Numbered from the stretch's first letter, positions 26,331-36,949 are shown. The stretch is 43,389 nucleotides of DNA from Planctomycetota bacterium (GCA_021805985.1 JAJZDN010000032.1:1-43389); one strand, 5' to 3'. Translations and numbers: made by a program. Notes: a model not told the origin generated them from the sequence alone.

Positions 26331-26799
26331 GCGACTCGGAATTGTTATGCCGAAGTAGAAGTGTCACCCCCCCCGCCTTAGCCGAAATAGAAGTGTCACC
26401 CCCGGAAAAGGTGTCAGGTACCATTTTTCCCACGGCCGATAGCAAACAATTACTGACGTCAGGCGGAAAATGGTACCTGACACCTTTGTTTCGGCCCTGA
26501 AATCCCGGCACGCGATCTGCAATTCAGATTAATCGGCAAAAAAACCGCGGATTACGCCGATTACGCGGATCAACGTCGGGCGTTAATGCTGCGAGACCGC
26601 CTCTGATACCCGGTGCCCGCTGGTTTGCGAATCTACTGCTACTTGAGGGAAATGGCTTGCTTATTGAAAAGTAAAGGAACATACTTGATATTGTCAATAA
26701 TATGATCAAGTGGACAGGCGGCGGGTGGTTGTTAATGAATGATGGCCGCAGCCGAGGCCTGAACGGGCGTTGGGTGTAAAAGAAAAGGAAGCGTGTTGC
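26331..26799. other. Intergenic region with palindromes and short tandem words
   Basis: Contains two copies of 'gaaatagaagtgtcacccc' (about 26345-26400), the large inverted repeat listed separately (26407-26487), a 'gattacgc' tandem island (about 26548-26572) and a 7-bp inverted repeat ACTTGAT (26683-26689) / ATCAAGT (26705-26711). No gene is supported here; the small membrane protein starts at 26800. Confidence 0.6.
26407..26487. repeat. 21-bp perfect inverted repeat with GGTGTCAGGTACC core
   Basis: Left arm 26407-26427 (aaaggtgtcaggtacc...) and right arm 26467-26487 are perfect reverse complements separated by 39 nt. The same core (GGTACCTGACACC) appears again at 34733-34758 and, in altered form, at 27134-27158. 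This looks like a family of mobile or maintained palindromes. Confidence 0.8.
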
Positions 26800-27027
26800 A
26801 TGAACTGGAAACTGGCGGTTGGAATCGTTCTAATTGTATTGGGCGGGGCAGCTTTAGCGTTTAAGGGTGTGACCTGGTATAGCCGCAAGCCGATCATTCG
26901 CATTGCCACGGTACACATGGATGTAACAGTCAAACATAAACTGTTTGCCGAACCGATTGTGGCCGGTCTGGCCATTGCTGCGGGCATAGTTCTGGTAGTG
27001 CTGAGCCGCAAGTCACCGCGTGGGTAA
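26800..27027 (+). CDS. Small two-helix membrane protein, unknown
   Basis: A 75-aa protein starting at the ATG with AGGAA nine bases upstream. Two hydrophobic helices (about 5-24 and 52-70) flank a middle with YSRKPIIRIATVHMDVTVKHKL. The layout resembles short DUF3185-like membrane proteins, but I cannot assign a family. It stands alone between intergenic islands, so context gives no function. The in-frame extension to 26770 has no ribosome-binding site and is not used. Confidence 0.7.
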   Translation: MNWKLAVGIVLIVLGGAALAFKGVTWYSRKPIIRIATVHMDVTVKHKLFAEPIVAGLAIAAGIVLVVLSRKSPRG

Positions 27028-27422
27028 AGGGAAAGTTTTTCGGAAAAGGGATGTCAGATGCCACTTTTGACCGGTGGCAATCGGCCACCGCTCGCCAACG
27101 ACAGTATTACTGATGCAGATAATTGCTGGGCCGGAAAAAGTGTCAGGTGCCTTTTTTTGTGGGCGCGATGCCGGATGTTTCTGGTACAGCGTAATCAGCC
27201 GGGGTTGAATAGCGATACCCAGCGGGATAGGGCATGCCGTTAGGGCTTTTCGCATGCAGTCGGTGGGATTTGCAAGGGGCTGATAAGGGTGTAGAATTCC
27301 GAGCATTGCTGGGCTTTTAAAACCGTCGGAATAATGGTCGTAACTCACTCCGCCGGGAACTGACCGGCCCCATCATTCTTCCGGGAGGTCAGCGCACGGT
27401 TTTCTGCAAAGGAAGTCCTACT
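27028..27422. other. Intergenic region with palindromic element remnants
   Basis: Holds a degenerate copy of the GTGTCAG element at about 27044-27067, a perfect 7-bp hairpin CGGTGGC (27072-27078) / GCCACCG (27084-27090), and another element copy at 27134-27158 (aaaaagtgtcaggtgcc...). AGGAAG lies eight bases before the next gene's ATG. No gene is supported. Confidence 0.6.
27134..27158. repeat. GTGTCAGGTGCC palindromic element (variant)
   Basis: A single copy of the GTGTCAGGTACC element family with G for A in the core, flanked by A- and T-runs so that the whole can form a hairpin. Confidence 0.6.
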
Positions 27423-30017
27423 ATGAATTGCATGCGATGCACGCTGCGTCTCCGGCGAGGGCTTCTCGGGCATGCGCGGGTACTGACTTGTGCGTTTGCA
27501 TGTGTCCTGATGCTGGCGCTTGGTTCCCAGAGGGCCATCGGCATGGACCTTCCGTCCTACAACCTCGATTCGCTGGCCTTCATGGCGCACGACATTGTAT
27601 CTGGCCGCATTGTTTCAGTACGCGCCGGTGTCGTTGAAGTAAAAATCGAGGTTATTTACGCAGGCAAGCTGCGGGCAGGCTCGGATATCTCCGTGGATCT
27701 ACCCAGCTTTTTTTTTGAGATCCCGCGCAGTGATGGCAAGGGCAGCGCGCCGGGCCCGGGAGATCGGCTCATTTTCTTCCTTATCAAGGGCCGTCCGGGG
27801 CTTTTCTTTCACCCCCCACCAGGCTCCTACGTTCTCGTGTCTTCCGGACTGAAGCTGATCGAGGGTCATCGGGTCTACGGGTTTTACCAGCTCACCAATC
27901 CGGGGGGATATCTCGGGGGGCCGAATGCGCCTTTTGGAAAGAAAGGGTCGCAAACCCTGAAGCGTTTCGTAGCGTCGCTGCAACAAAGTATTAAGCGGGT
28001 ACAAACTACAAAGACCTTCTTCGAGACACCGCCAAATCGGAAACAAATTCCGCGCCTACTCTCAATGCTGAAACGGCGGTCCGCCTTGGACGGAGGGAAC
28101 ATAGGCCCCGAGGATGCCATCGAGGATGCCGCGGCCGAACGACTGGCGCTTTTCCGCGATTGCCCCAGCGCGATCCTCCCTGCGATAACCTACGCAAGCC
28201 ACATTGGTTTTCAGGCATCAGTAGCACTCCCTTCGGCTTTGGCTACCCCCGCCGGCCGCGACCTGTGGTTGGCTTGGTTGGGAGACCCCAAAACGCCCAT
28301 GCGTGTTAAGGAGGCGCTTGCCGCGGGCGCTTCCGCTTTGGGCGTGAACTACTGGATGTATGGCTCGTATGGCGGTCCGGTGCTGAAGCAGGGTGCTGCG
28401 CGTGGCCGGCGCGTAACCCGCTCGGTCAACGGGAATTACATGGCAAGGCTGGCAACTCTGGCGTTGCGATTAAGGCGCAACAAGCCATTTTTTCAATGGT
28501 TGATGGGGCAATGGGATTTTCTAATCCGCTGCAATACCGGCGTTCCGCTCGGGCTGCCTGTCGCGAGTGTCCGGAGCGATATGACTCATGCTTATCTTAT
28601 CCTGGCGCGACGAGAAAAGGCCGGAGTCAATCGATGGCAAAAAACCGCGATTAACATGGTCCTACGGGATATGGCGGCATTTTTGTTCTGTTGCGATAAT
28701 TCCGGCAATGAGGCCAACCGGCCCTCCTACGATCTGGATTCTTTGGCCTTTCTTGCCCATGACATCGTATATGGTCGCATCGTCGCAATACACGATGATG
28801 ACGCCGTGGTTAAAATCCAGACCGTCTATTACGGAAACCTGCGAGAAGGGGCGGAAATTAAAGTTGCAACATGCAGTGCGTACAGAGTTGCAGACCGCAA
28901 ATACGCAACCAAGGGTTTCAAGACGATTCCTAGCCGCCGGACCCCGACGATCATGTTAGGTCTCAGACCACTGCAGCCTGGCGTTAATGTTTTTCTATTC
29001 CTGACCCCCATTAAATATCGGAGCCGGTGCATATTCAACTTGCCGGCAGGCACATTAGTGGAGCTTCCATCGGGTTTGGGACCGGCTCTGGAACATTTTG
29101 TCAGTGCGCACTCGCCGCCACTCTTCTCCGTCCCGGAGGGTGCACTGGTGCCGGTTCCTTCAGGCGTTCAGGTAGTCATGGCAGGTCGTGTCCGCCGATT
29201 TTTCTTCAGATCCGAGGGCCATAAGTATTATTTGGCTAACCCAACGTCGTTTGGGGAACATTCCTGGCCCACGGTGCACGCATTCGTCGGGGCGCTGAAG
29301 CGATCTTTGCAACGGGTCGGCCCCGTTCGTACGGATTTCAAATCCGCGCCTCAGGCAAAGCTGACACCGCGACTGCTTGCGCTGCTCCGAAGTCGGGAAT
29401 CCGTGCAGCGGTGGAACGGCGGCTATGCAGATAGCATGGCGTGGGCCGCCACGAGGGACATCGCACGGTCCCACAACCCGCAGGCAATAGCGGGCGCTCT
29501 TTCCAGTCCCCATCTGTGGAAGGCGGTTGAAGGGCATGCAAGGGCGTTTTTTTTCAAACTCGCAACACCCACGGGACGAAACCTATGCCTGAGTGTCTTG
29601 GGGGATCCAAAAGCACCGGGGGACACACGCTATTGGATCGCCGCGTATTTTTCGACGCTCGGCATGCAATTTTGGCGGGATGGGACAGGCAATACTGTCG
29701 TCCATGCGGAGCACAAACCTGCCAAGCCCTCGGAAAAGCATCGCGCCAACGGGCATTACATGGAGCGTGTTGCTCGTTTGACTCTCCGCATCAGGGACGA
29801 TAAGCGGGAGTTTGAGCCCCTCGTACGGTCTTGGAATGAGTTGATCCAGTCCTATACCGCAACGCCCGTTGCGACCAAAGATGGCGGCGTGAGGAGGGAT
29901 ATGGAACGCGCCGATGCTATTCTGAAGTCGGCTAAGCGCGGCGGGGTGCTCAACGTGTGGCAGAGCACCTCGGTGAAGAAACTCAGGCGAAGCATCGCAG
30001 CGTTTTTGCGGGAATGA
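27423..30017 (+). CDS. Secreted protein of two tandem ~390-aa modules, unknown
   Basis: An 864-aa protein with an N-terminal signal peptide (hydrophobic core about 18-37, cleavage near AIG-M41). Two full-length copies of one module follow: the first begins PSYNLDSLAFMAHDIVSGRIV at residue 44, the second PSYDLDSLAFLAHDIVYGRIV at 434, giving a 390-residue period. Shared later landmarks are LATPAGRDLWLAWLGDPK versus LATPTGRNLCLSVLGDPK, and NGNYMARLATLALRLR versus NGHYMERVARLTLRIR. Each module starts with a small beta-rich segment reminiscent of an OB/SH3-like fold (HDIVSGRIVSVRAGVVEVKIEVIYAGKLRAGSDI). I recognise no family. AGGAAG eight bases upstream supports the start. No co-directional neighbour within 300 bp. 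Confidence 0.8.
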   Translation: MNCMRCTLRLRRGLLGHARVLTCAFACVLMLALGSQRAIGMDLPSYNLDSLAFMAHDIVSGRIVSVRAGVVEVKIEVIYAGKLRAGSDISVDLPSFFFEIPRSDGKGSAPGPGDRLIFFLIKGRPGLFFHPPPGSYVLVSSGLKLIEGHRVYGFYQLTNPGGYLGGPNAPFGKKGSQTLKRFVASLQQSIKRVQTTKTFFETPPNRKQIPRLLSMLKRRSALDGGNIGPEDAIEDAAAERLALFRDCPSAILPAITYASHIGFQASVALPSALATPAGRDLWLAWLGDPKTPMRVKEALAAGASALGVNYWMYGSYGGPVLKQGAARGRRVTRSVNGNYMARLATLALRLRRNKPFFQWLMGQWDFLIRCNTGVPLGLPVASVRSDMTHAYLILARREKAGVNRWQKTAINMVLRDMAAFLFCCDNSGNEANRPSYDLDSLAFLAHDIVYGRIVAIHDDDAVVKIQTVYYGNLREGAEIKVATCSAYRVADRKYATKGFKTIPSRRTPTIMLGLRPLQPGVNVFLFLTPIKYRSRCIFNLPAGTLVELPSGLGPALEHFVSAHSPPLFSVPEGALVPVPSGVQVVMAGRVRRFFFRSEGHKYYLANPTSFGEHSWPTVHAFVGALKRSLQRVGPVRTDFKSAPQAKLTPRLLALLRSRESVQRWNGGYADSMAWAATRDIARSHNPQAIAGALSSPHLWKAVEGHARAFFFKLATPTGRNLCLSVLGDPKAPGDTRYWIAAYFSTLGMQFWRDGTGNTVVHAEHKPAKPSEKHRANGHYMERVARLTLRIRDDKREFEPLVRSWNELIQSYTATPVATKDGGVRRDMERADAILKSAKRGGVLNVWQSTSVKKLRRSIAAFLRE

Positions 30018-30146
30018 TAACAGCTTCATCGCCGTCTTAGGGTGGTGGGTCCTTTATGCCATGGGTCGCTGCAACTTCAGCCGCGGAGCGGCAAACAGTT
30101 GCACGGGCGGCGGCCAGCGATCGGGTTTTCCATAGGCATATATCGG

Positions 30147-30833
30147 TTAATTCTCTACGCGGTATCGCGTCCAGATAATGCCGCCAGGAAGTCGTTTGAT
30201 TGACTTGAGATGAAGCGCTTTCGCGTGGTGCGACGTATGCCCTTTTGGCGCGTCAAATACGATGGGTGATCCAATCGAACCGTCCGCAACCGGGACAATG
30301 ACGTGACTGATTTCATCGATGAGAGACGCTTGCAGGAACGCCCCCCACATAATCCCACCGCCATCTATGCGGATCGTCTTTACCCGGAAAACCTTGGACA
30401 ACTTTGTGACGGCTCGTTCCAGGTCGATGGAGGTTTTTCCGGCAAAGATATAAGACACCTGCTTTTCTCGGAGGTGTTTCAAGTACGCTGTCGAAACCTT
30501 TTCCGTCAAAACCTCAATAACATGCTCCGAACTGACCATGTTGGAATCCCAGAAGCATTTTCCACCCGGGTCAATCACCACGGCGTAGGTTTTTGCCGAA
30601 TGGCGGCCGACGAAGTCCTTCCTGGAAATTGACGCATCCGCCCGGCCGAGCCGGTGAGCCTTGCTGCTGGAAAATTCCTGCATGGTCTTGCGGCCTACCA
30701 CCCAGGCGTCTGACTTAAAAGTTTCGGCAGTGCGTTCAAATAGTCCCGCAAGATTCCGCACTGGCCAGTTGCGGGTTTGGATCCGTCCGTCAATGGAGCT
30801 AAGCATATGAGCGACGATGTACGGCTTGGTCAT
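30147..30833 (-). CDS. RibD C-terminal (dihydrofolate-reductase-fold) domain protein
   Basis: A 228-aa stand-alone reductase domain of the RibD_C/DHFR-like family. Signatures: PYIVAHMLSSIDGRIQTRNW at the N-terminus, DAWVVGRKTMQEF, SYIFAGKTSIDLERAVTKL, and the nucleotide-binding IRIDGGGIMWGAFLQASLIDEISHVIVPVADG. Domain alone lacks the deaminase and a second copy is fused in ribD at 34890-36023, so this one is unlikely to be needed for riboflavin synthesis and probably reduces another substrate. AAGGAG eight bases before the ATG fixes the start. Convergent with the upstream two-module protein. Confidence 0.9.
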   Translation of the reverse strand: MTKPYIVAHMLSSIDGRIQTRNWPVRNLAGLFERTAETFKSDAWVVGRKTMQEFSSSKAHRLGRADASISRKDFVGRHSAKTYAVVIDPGGKCFWDSNMVSSEHVIEVLTEKVSTAYLKHLREKQVSYIFAGKTSIDLERAVTKLSKVFRVKTIRIDGGGIMWGAFLQASLIDEISHVIVPVADGSIGSPIVFDAPKGHTSHHAKALHLKSIKRLPGGIIWTRYRVEN

Positions 30834-30964
30834 CTGAGGATCTCCTTGTGTTGGTCAGGATACTTCACAATTCCCTTGCGGGCCCAGGCGACTTGTAAGT
30901 GCCCATGCTCCAAGACATCTTAGGTTTCCGCAACCTGCGGGTCACTTGCGGCCGCTCGGGCGCT

Positions 30965-32372
<1,408 letters not shown>

Positions 32373-32441
32373 AAGGTGTCTCCAAAAAGACGACTCCGAT
32401 TTATTTTAGGCACTGCGCAAAGGCCACGCTCGTGCACCATC

Positions 32442-33368
32442 TCATCGCGCCTTGCGCATGGCGATGAGTATGCCCAGCGATGTCATGCGTCGAATGCGGT
32501 GATTGATGCGGCCGCGCTGATTTCGCACGGCGGCGCAGAAGATTTCTATGACGCTGTACAGGCCGAATTTCAGAGTATTTTCTACTATCAATTTAAGAGC
32601 CTTGGTGGCGGACAGCTGATCGGTCATTTGAATGCGGGCCAAGCCGTTGGCGTAGGCGGCGCGGCTCAAATAGTGCAATGTCACGCGTTCCGGAGTTACC
32701 CAATGACGGATTGCCGCACGCGGAGCATAAAACATGCGATGGCCGGTGTTCAGAGCCTGCGTAATAAAGTAAGTATCGCCACCAGCCAATACCGTGCGGC
32801 CCTGCCGATCCAGATCTGTGCGGAATGAATTTACATCTTGCAACACGCATCGGCGAATGGCCAAGTTGGCGGAAATGGCCTCTCCACCGGTAAATAATTC
32901 CCGCACCTCCTGCCCATAATCCACCGAACTAAGCAGATGTTCGGAGCGATGTGTAAGCCACGGCGGCTTTTCCACAGCCTGCCACCAGAGCGTCACTTTG
33001 CCCGCCACCACATCGGCAGGCCGGGTTTCAAACACTTCCATCAATCCCAAAAGCCACTGCCGGTCCACCCCCACATCATCATCCAGAAATGCCAGAATTT
33101 CCCCACGAGCTTCAGCCAAGGCACGGTTGCGCGCGTGGCTGGCCCCCGCCTGTGCTTCTACCACGCAGCGCAACGGGAACGGCATATTTTTTTCGGCGGC
33201 CTGGCAAACCGCTACGCTTTGATCCGTGCAGGCATTGGCGATAATCAGCAATTCCACCGTTTTACCAGAGGGAATTTCCAACTGCGAAATACTCTCCAGT
33301 GTTTGGCCCAGCAGTTCGGCACGGTTGTGCGTGGGAATAATGATGCTGATATGTATTTCTGAAACCAT
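32442..33368 (-). CDS. Family 2 glycosyltransferase
   Basis: A 308-aa GT-A-fold glycosyltransferase. The N-terminus ISIIIPTHNRAELLGQTLESI is the family nucleotide-sugar site; the DxD-type motif reads EILAFLDDDVGVDRQWL, and acidic/Trp residues in GKVTLWWQAVEKPPWL and GGDTYFITQALNTGHRMFYAPRAAIRHWV cover the acceptor side. No membrane helices. It likely adds sugars to an envelope polymer, but no polysaccharide genes surround it. Start at 33368 is used because the longer frame would run into the divergent trpS gene. Confidence 0.9.
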   Translation of the reverse strand: MVSEIHISIIIPTHNRAELLGQTLESISQLEIPSGKTVELLIIANACTDQSVAVCQAAEKNMPFPLRCVVEAQAGASHARNRALAEARGEILAFLDDDVGVDRQWLLGLMEVFETRPADVVAGKVTLWWQAVEKPPWLTHRSEHLLSSVDYGQEVRELFTGGEAISANLAIRRCVLQDVNSFRTDLDRQGRTVLAGGDTYFITQALNTGHRMFYAPRAAIRHWVTPERVTLHYLSRAAYANGLARIQMTDQLSATKALKLIVENTLKFGLYSVIEIFCAAVRNQRGRINHRIRRMTSLGILIAMRKAR

Positions 33369-33483
33369 GTTCACGGCCAAGATTCTACCGGAGGCTGGAG
33401 GGATTGTCTTTTTTGTGACAGCACCCGGGTTTACAATCCGGCAGCCTCGGGCATAATGCTTCCGCGTAGTAATTGGAGCCTTC

Positions 33484-34590
33484 ATGGAAAAATCTAAAGC
33501 ATCAGACAGCAACGCCAAGCCGCGGATTCTTACCGGTGATACCCCTACGGGCCGGCTGCATCTGGGCCATTTTGTCGGCTCACTGGAAAATCGGGTGCAA
33601 CTTCAGGATCAATTCGATTGCTACTTCATTATTGCCAATGCCCACGCGTTTACCACGCGGGCGGAGCAGCCGGCGGATATCCGGCAGAGTGTTATGGATA
33701 TTGCCGCCGATTATCTGGCTGCGGGCATTGACCCTAAAAAAAGCACCATCTTTGTGCAATCGGAAATTCCGGCCATTGCAGAACTGACTTTTTTCTTCAG
33801 CATGCTGGTGCCATTTTCCCGTCTGATGCGCAACCCCACCATAAAAGATGAAATCCGCGATAAAAATCTTGGTGACAGTTACAGCTTCGGCTTTCTGCTG
33901 TATCCCATTGGGCAAATTGCCGACATTCTGGCTTTTCGGCCAGCTTTAGTGCCGGTGGGGGAAGACCAATTGGCCCATTTGGAATTAACGCGCGAAGTGG
34001 CCCGGCGGTTTGACCAGATCTATTGTGGTGTTGATCCCCAAACGCCGGATGAACATTATGTGCAAAGCGGTGGATTATTTCCCGTCATTGAGCCGCGACT
34101 GGGCCGTGTGCGCCGGCTGGTGGGCACTGGCGGCCCCGGTCCGCACGGGCAGTTGCTTAAAATGAGCAAATCCCTGAATAACGCGATTTATTTAAGTGAT
34201 GATCCGGATAGCATCCGGAAAAAAGTCATGTCCATGTATACCGATCCCAACCGGAAAAAGGCTACCGATCCCGGCAGCGTGGAAAATAATCCGCTGTGGA
34301 TATTTCATGAAACCTTTAATCCAGACACCGCGTGGGTTAAGGAAACCGAGGAAAAATACCGCGCCGGAGGCATCGGGGATGTGGAATGCAAGAAAAAACT
34401 CGTTGAGGTGCTGGTGGCACTGATTGAACCCATGCGCCAGCGGCGTCTAACTTTTGAAAATGATCCGGCACAACTTCTGGCCGTGCTTCAGGACGGCACC
34501 GCCCGCGCCAACGCGGTTGCAGAGGAAACACTGCGCCTGGCCAAGATCGCCTTGAAGCAGGACTTTCTGCCCCGGAGCCTGTCTCATTAA
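33484..34590 (+). CDS. trpS: Tryptophanyl-tRNA synthetase
   Basis: A 368-aa class I aminoacyl-tRNA synthetase that charges tRNA-Trp. Both signature motifs are present: the HIGH-type HLGH at 26-29 in PTGRLHLGHFVGSL, and KMSKS at 226-230. Other family words are FIQSEIP-like IFVQSEIPAIAEL, FLLYPIGQIADILAF, VPVGEDQLAHLELTREVARRFD and YTDPN. Essential housekeeping gene, complete. GGAG is six bases before the ATG. It diverges from the glycosyltransferase; the shared intergenic region holds a TACAAT box at 33432-33437 that could be its -10. Confidence 0.97.
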   Translation: MEKSKASDSNAKPRILTGDTPTGRLHLGHFVGSLENRVQLQDQFDCYFIIANAHAFTTRAEQPADIRQSVMDIAADYLAAGIDPKKSTIFVQSEIPAIAELTFFFSMLVPFSRLMRNPTIKDEIRDKNLGDSYSFGFLLYPIGQIADILAFRPALVPVGEDQLAHLELTREVARRFDQIYCGVDPQTPDEHYVQSGGLFPVIEPRLGRVRRLVGTGGPGPHGQLLKMSKSLNNAIYLSDDPDSIRKKVMSMYTDPNRKKATDPGSVENNPLWIFHETFNPDTAWVKETEEKYRAGGIGDVECKKKLVEVLVALIEPMRQRRLTFENDPAQLLAVLQDGTARANAVAEETLRLAKIALKQDFLPRSLSH

Positions 34591-34889
34591 CCACCGGGTT
34601 GCGCCGGCGTGATTTGTTCATCTTGGGGGAGCATCGCGTCAGAGCACCGTGGTGATAACCCGGTGGTTGGTTGGCGGCACTGGATCAACCACCGGATTGC
34701 CATCCGGTGCTCGGCAGCACGACCCGCTAAATAAAAAAGGTACCTGACACCTTTTTTTAATCGGTGGACGCGGAGCACCGTGGTGACAACCCGGTGGTCG
34801 GTTGGCGGCAGGAGCGATACCACCGGCAGAGCCGGCGGCTATGTGGAATACGGCAGATTTACTTTTTTTTAAGAGCGATCTGGGGCTGA
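34591..34889. repeat. Repeat-rich trpS-ribD intergenic region
   Basis: Two direct 38-bp repeats (34642-34679 and 34773-34810), both beginning gagcaccgtggtga, differ at two positions and are 131 bp apart. Between them lies a GGTACCTGACACC element (34733-34758) with A- and T-runs forming a hairpin. A further hairpin, ccggcagagccgg, lies near 34823-34835. No gene is supported. Confidence 0.7.
34733..34758. repeat. GGTACCTGACACC palindromic element
   Basis: Reverse-complement orientation of the core in the inverted repeat at 26407-26487, flanked by AAAAAA and TTTTTT so that arms AAAAAAGGT and ACCTTTTTT can pair. Confidence 0.75.
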
Positions 34890-36023
34890 TTATGCTTCGT
34901 TTTTTTGCCAGCGAAGCAGGATGTCCGGGCCGACGCATTGGGGCTTTGCGAATTTTACTCCGGCGGCTTGGTTGATGGAGTCTAAGCGGATGCCTTCCAC
35001 GGCGTGCCGGGCGTTTTGATCTCCGGCAAGTTTGGGCGCAATAAATACCAGGCCTTCATCCAGCAGGTTTTTTTGCAGCATGGAACCCAGTACTTTCGGG
35101 CCGCCTTCTACCAGGATATTGGTGAAGTTGTGCCTTCCAAGTTCCGTGAGTGCTGCTGCCGGGTCAAGGGTGCCATTTTTATCCACGCCAATGCCGATGC
35201 ACTGTACGCCAAGTTGCATTAATTTTCGCGCTCGGCGCAAGCCTGTCCCCGTTAAGGATTTGTGGTGAAATACCAGGGTGGCGGTTGTGGCGGCGGTGCG
35301 TACCAACTGCGAATTCAACGGCAAGCGGCATTGGCGGTCCAAGATAATACGCGTTGCTGTGCGGCAAACAGGCCGCTTGGCCGGCCGGGCGGTAAGCACG
35401 GGATCATCGGCGAGAGCCGTGCCGATGCCCACCATAATGCCATCGACTCGGCCGCGGAGTTGATGCACCAGTTCGCGTGATTCGGGGGAACTGATCCATT
35501 GAGATTTGCCGTTGCGGTCCGCGACGCAGCCGTCGAGTGTCTGGGCCCATTTGGCGATAACATAGGGCTGCTGCGTGGTGATCCATTTTATAAAGGGTCG
35601 GTTTAATTCCCGGGCTTGGGCCTCGAGGGTGCCAAGGTCCACAAGAATTCCCGCCCGACGCAACTCAGCAATTCCTTTGCCGCACATCAGAGCATTGGGG
35701 TCCTGCATAGCCACAACAACGCGTTTAATTCCTGCCGCGATAATAGCCTGCGTGCAGGGGCCGGTCTTGCCGGTGTGGCAGCAGGGTTCCAGCGTAACGT
35801 AAAGCGTGGCATTGCGTGGCGCCGCGGTGTTGGCTAGAGCGTTTATTTCCGCATGGGGGCCGCCAAAACTGTGATGCCAGCTTTGCCCAAGGATGGTGGC
35901 ATTCCGCACCAGCACGGCCCCGACCATGGGATTAGGCTCTACCCACCCCTGCCCCCGCCGCGCTAACCGCAGGGCCAGGGCCATATAGTGGGAGTCGAGG
36001 GCAGATAATTCGCGAAAGGGCAT
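34890..36023 (-). CDS. ribD: Bifunctional riboflavin biosynthesis protein RibD
   Basis: A 377-aa two-domain enzyme of riboflavin synthesis: an N-terminal pyrimidine deaminase and a C-terminal reductase. The zinc site of the deaminase is visible as GGPHAEINAL and EPCCHTGKTGPC; the reductase begins at KWAQTLDGCVADRNGKSQWISSPESR and includes the Gly-rich ILVEGGPKVLGSML. The loop usually written DPNPxVxGKG reads DPNALMCGKG. GGAG five bases before the ATG at 36023 fixes the start. Only ribD is present here; the rest of the pathway must lie elsewhere. No FMN riboswitch is visible upstream. Confidence 0.95.
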   Translation of the reverse strand: MPFRELSALDSHYMALALRLARRGQGWVEPNPMVGAVLVRNATILGQSWHHSFGGPHAEINALANTAAPRNATLYVTLEPCCHTGKTGPCTQAIIAAGIKRVVVAMQDPNALMCGKGIAELRRAGILVDLGTLEAQARELNRPFIKWITTQQPYVIAKWAQTLDGCVADRNGKSQWISSPESRELVHQLRGRVDGIMVGIGTALADDPVLTARPAKRPVCRTATRIILDRQCRLPLNSQLVRTAATTATLVFHHKSLTGTGLRRARKLMQLGVQCIGIGVDKNGTLDPAAALTELGRHNFTNILVEGGPKVLGSMLQKNLLDEGLVFIAPKLAGDQNARHAVEGIRLDSINQAAGVKFAKPQCVGPDILLRWQKNEA

Positions 36024-36093
36024 TATTTCTCCAATATTCGAATATAGGGTCAGCGAATGCGGCCCCACGCGGCATCCGGAATTTTGTTTACTT

Positions 36094-36116
36094 TATAATA
36101 TCATACTGGATATAAT
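36094..36116 (+). promoter_or_regulatory. A/T-rich promoter region with two TATAAT boxes
   Basis: TATAAT occurs at 36094-36099 and 36111-36116, upstream of the 36158 gene (AGGAG seven bases before its ATG). No good -35 partner at 17 bp was found for either, so the start site is uncertain. Confidence 0.35.
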
Positions 36117-36157
36117 CCATTAGAGGCCTATGGTTAACTTTTTATAGGAGTCTGATC

Positions 36158-36949
36158 ATGACGCACTTTTCAGGAAGAAGACAAATCGGCAAATGGCTGG
36201 TTGCAACTTGTGTGGCGGCGGTAATGGCAACGGCATGGGGTGGTGCGTCGCAGCAGGCTTCCGCCGCTCGGCAGGGAGTGTCCACGGCAGCGCTGATGGA
36301 CATGGTCTTACCCAACACCGTCATGCACGCAGTGCCCATGCGCGACGCTGTACAGTATCTGCGCAACATGACCGGCGCGAACATATTTGTGAACTGGAGC
36401 GCACTGGAAGGTGCGGGCATTACCAATATTGCGCCCATTACTCTGCATCTGCGGAATGTCTCCATGCGGAAAATTTTGTCCGTCATGCTGCAGGAAGCGT
36501 CTCCCAGTGCGGGGTTGGTGGATTATGTCAGCCAGAATGTTCTGACCATCACCACGCGTCAGGAGGCCAACACGCACCTGGTTACCAAAGTTTATCCGGT
36601 AGGCGATCTGGTCATGACTGTCCCTAATTTTACCGCACCAACGTTTAATTTACAGAATCAGAGCAGTACCAGCGGTGTGCAAGTCAGCAGCGGTTCCAGC
36701 GGCGGTGGCGGGGGAGGCGGCGGAAATTCTAATCTATTCGGCACCACCGGCAGCGGAGCTGGTGGCACCAATACCCCCGTGCAAAGTACCACCCAGCGGG
36801 CGAAGTCGCTAGTGGCGCTTATTGAGGGTACTGTGCAGCCCAATATCTGGACGTCCAACGGCGGCCCGGCGACGATTATTTATTTTAATCGCGAACTTGT
36901 GGTCAGCGCGCCGGTTTATATTCAGCAGATGATCAGCGGAAGCAATTAA
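36158..36949 (+). CDS. Exported secretin-N-domain-like protein A
   Basis: A 263-aa protein with a Sec signal peptide (MTHFSGRRQIGKW, hydrophobic core about 13-30, cleavage near ASA-A36). Residues about 45-150 resemble the small STN/secretin N-domain: VLPNTVMHAVPMRDAVQYLRNMTGANIFVNWSALE, ITLHLRNVSMRKILSVMLQE and YVSQNVLTITTRQEA, then KVYPVGDLV. A Gly/Ser-rich spacer (about 177-206) leads to a second conserved block SLVALIEGTVQPNIW and LVVSAPVYIQQMISG. No membrane beta-barrel domain is present, so it is not a complete secretin. AGGAG precedes the ATG. Its paralogue follows 115 bp downstream. Function unknown; it may act as an envelope complex adaptor. Confidence 0.75.
   Translation: MTHFSGRRQIGKWLVATCVAAVMATAWGGASQQASAARQGVSTAALMDMVLPNTVMHAVPMRDAVQYLRNMTGANIFVNWSALEGAGITNIAPITLHLRNVSMRKILSVMLQEASPSAGLVDYVSQNVLTITTRQEANTHLVTKVYPVGDLVMTVPNFTAPTFNLQNQSSTSGVQVSSGSSGGGGGGGGNSNLFGTTGSGAGGTNTPVQSTTQRAKSLVALIEGTVQPNIWTSNGGPATIIYFNRELVVSAPVYIQQMISGSN

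Noticed and set aside
27028-27348. 111-aa reverse frame in the intergenic region
   Set aside because: It passes through palindromic repeats and shows no domain.
36024-36093. FMN riboswitch before ribD
   Set aside because: No conserved FMN element words are visible, and the gap is too short.
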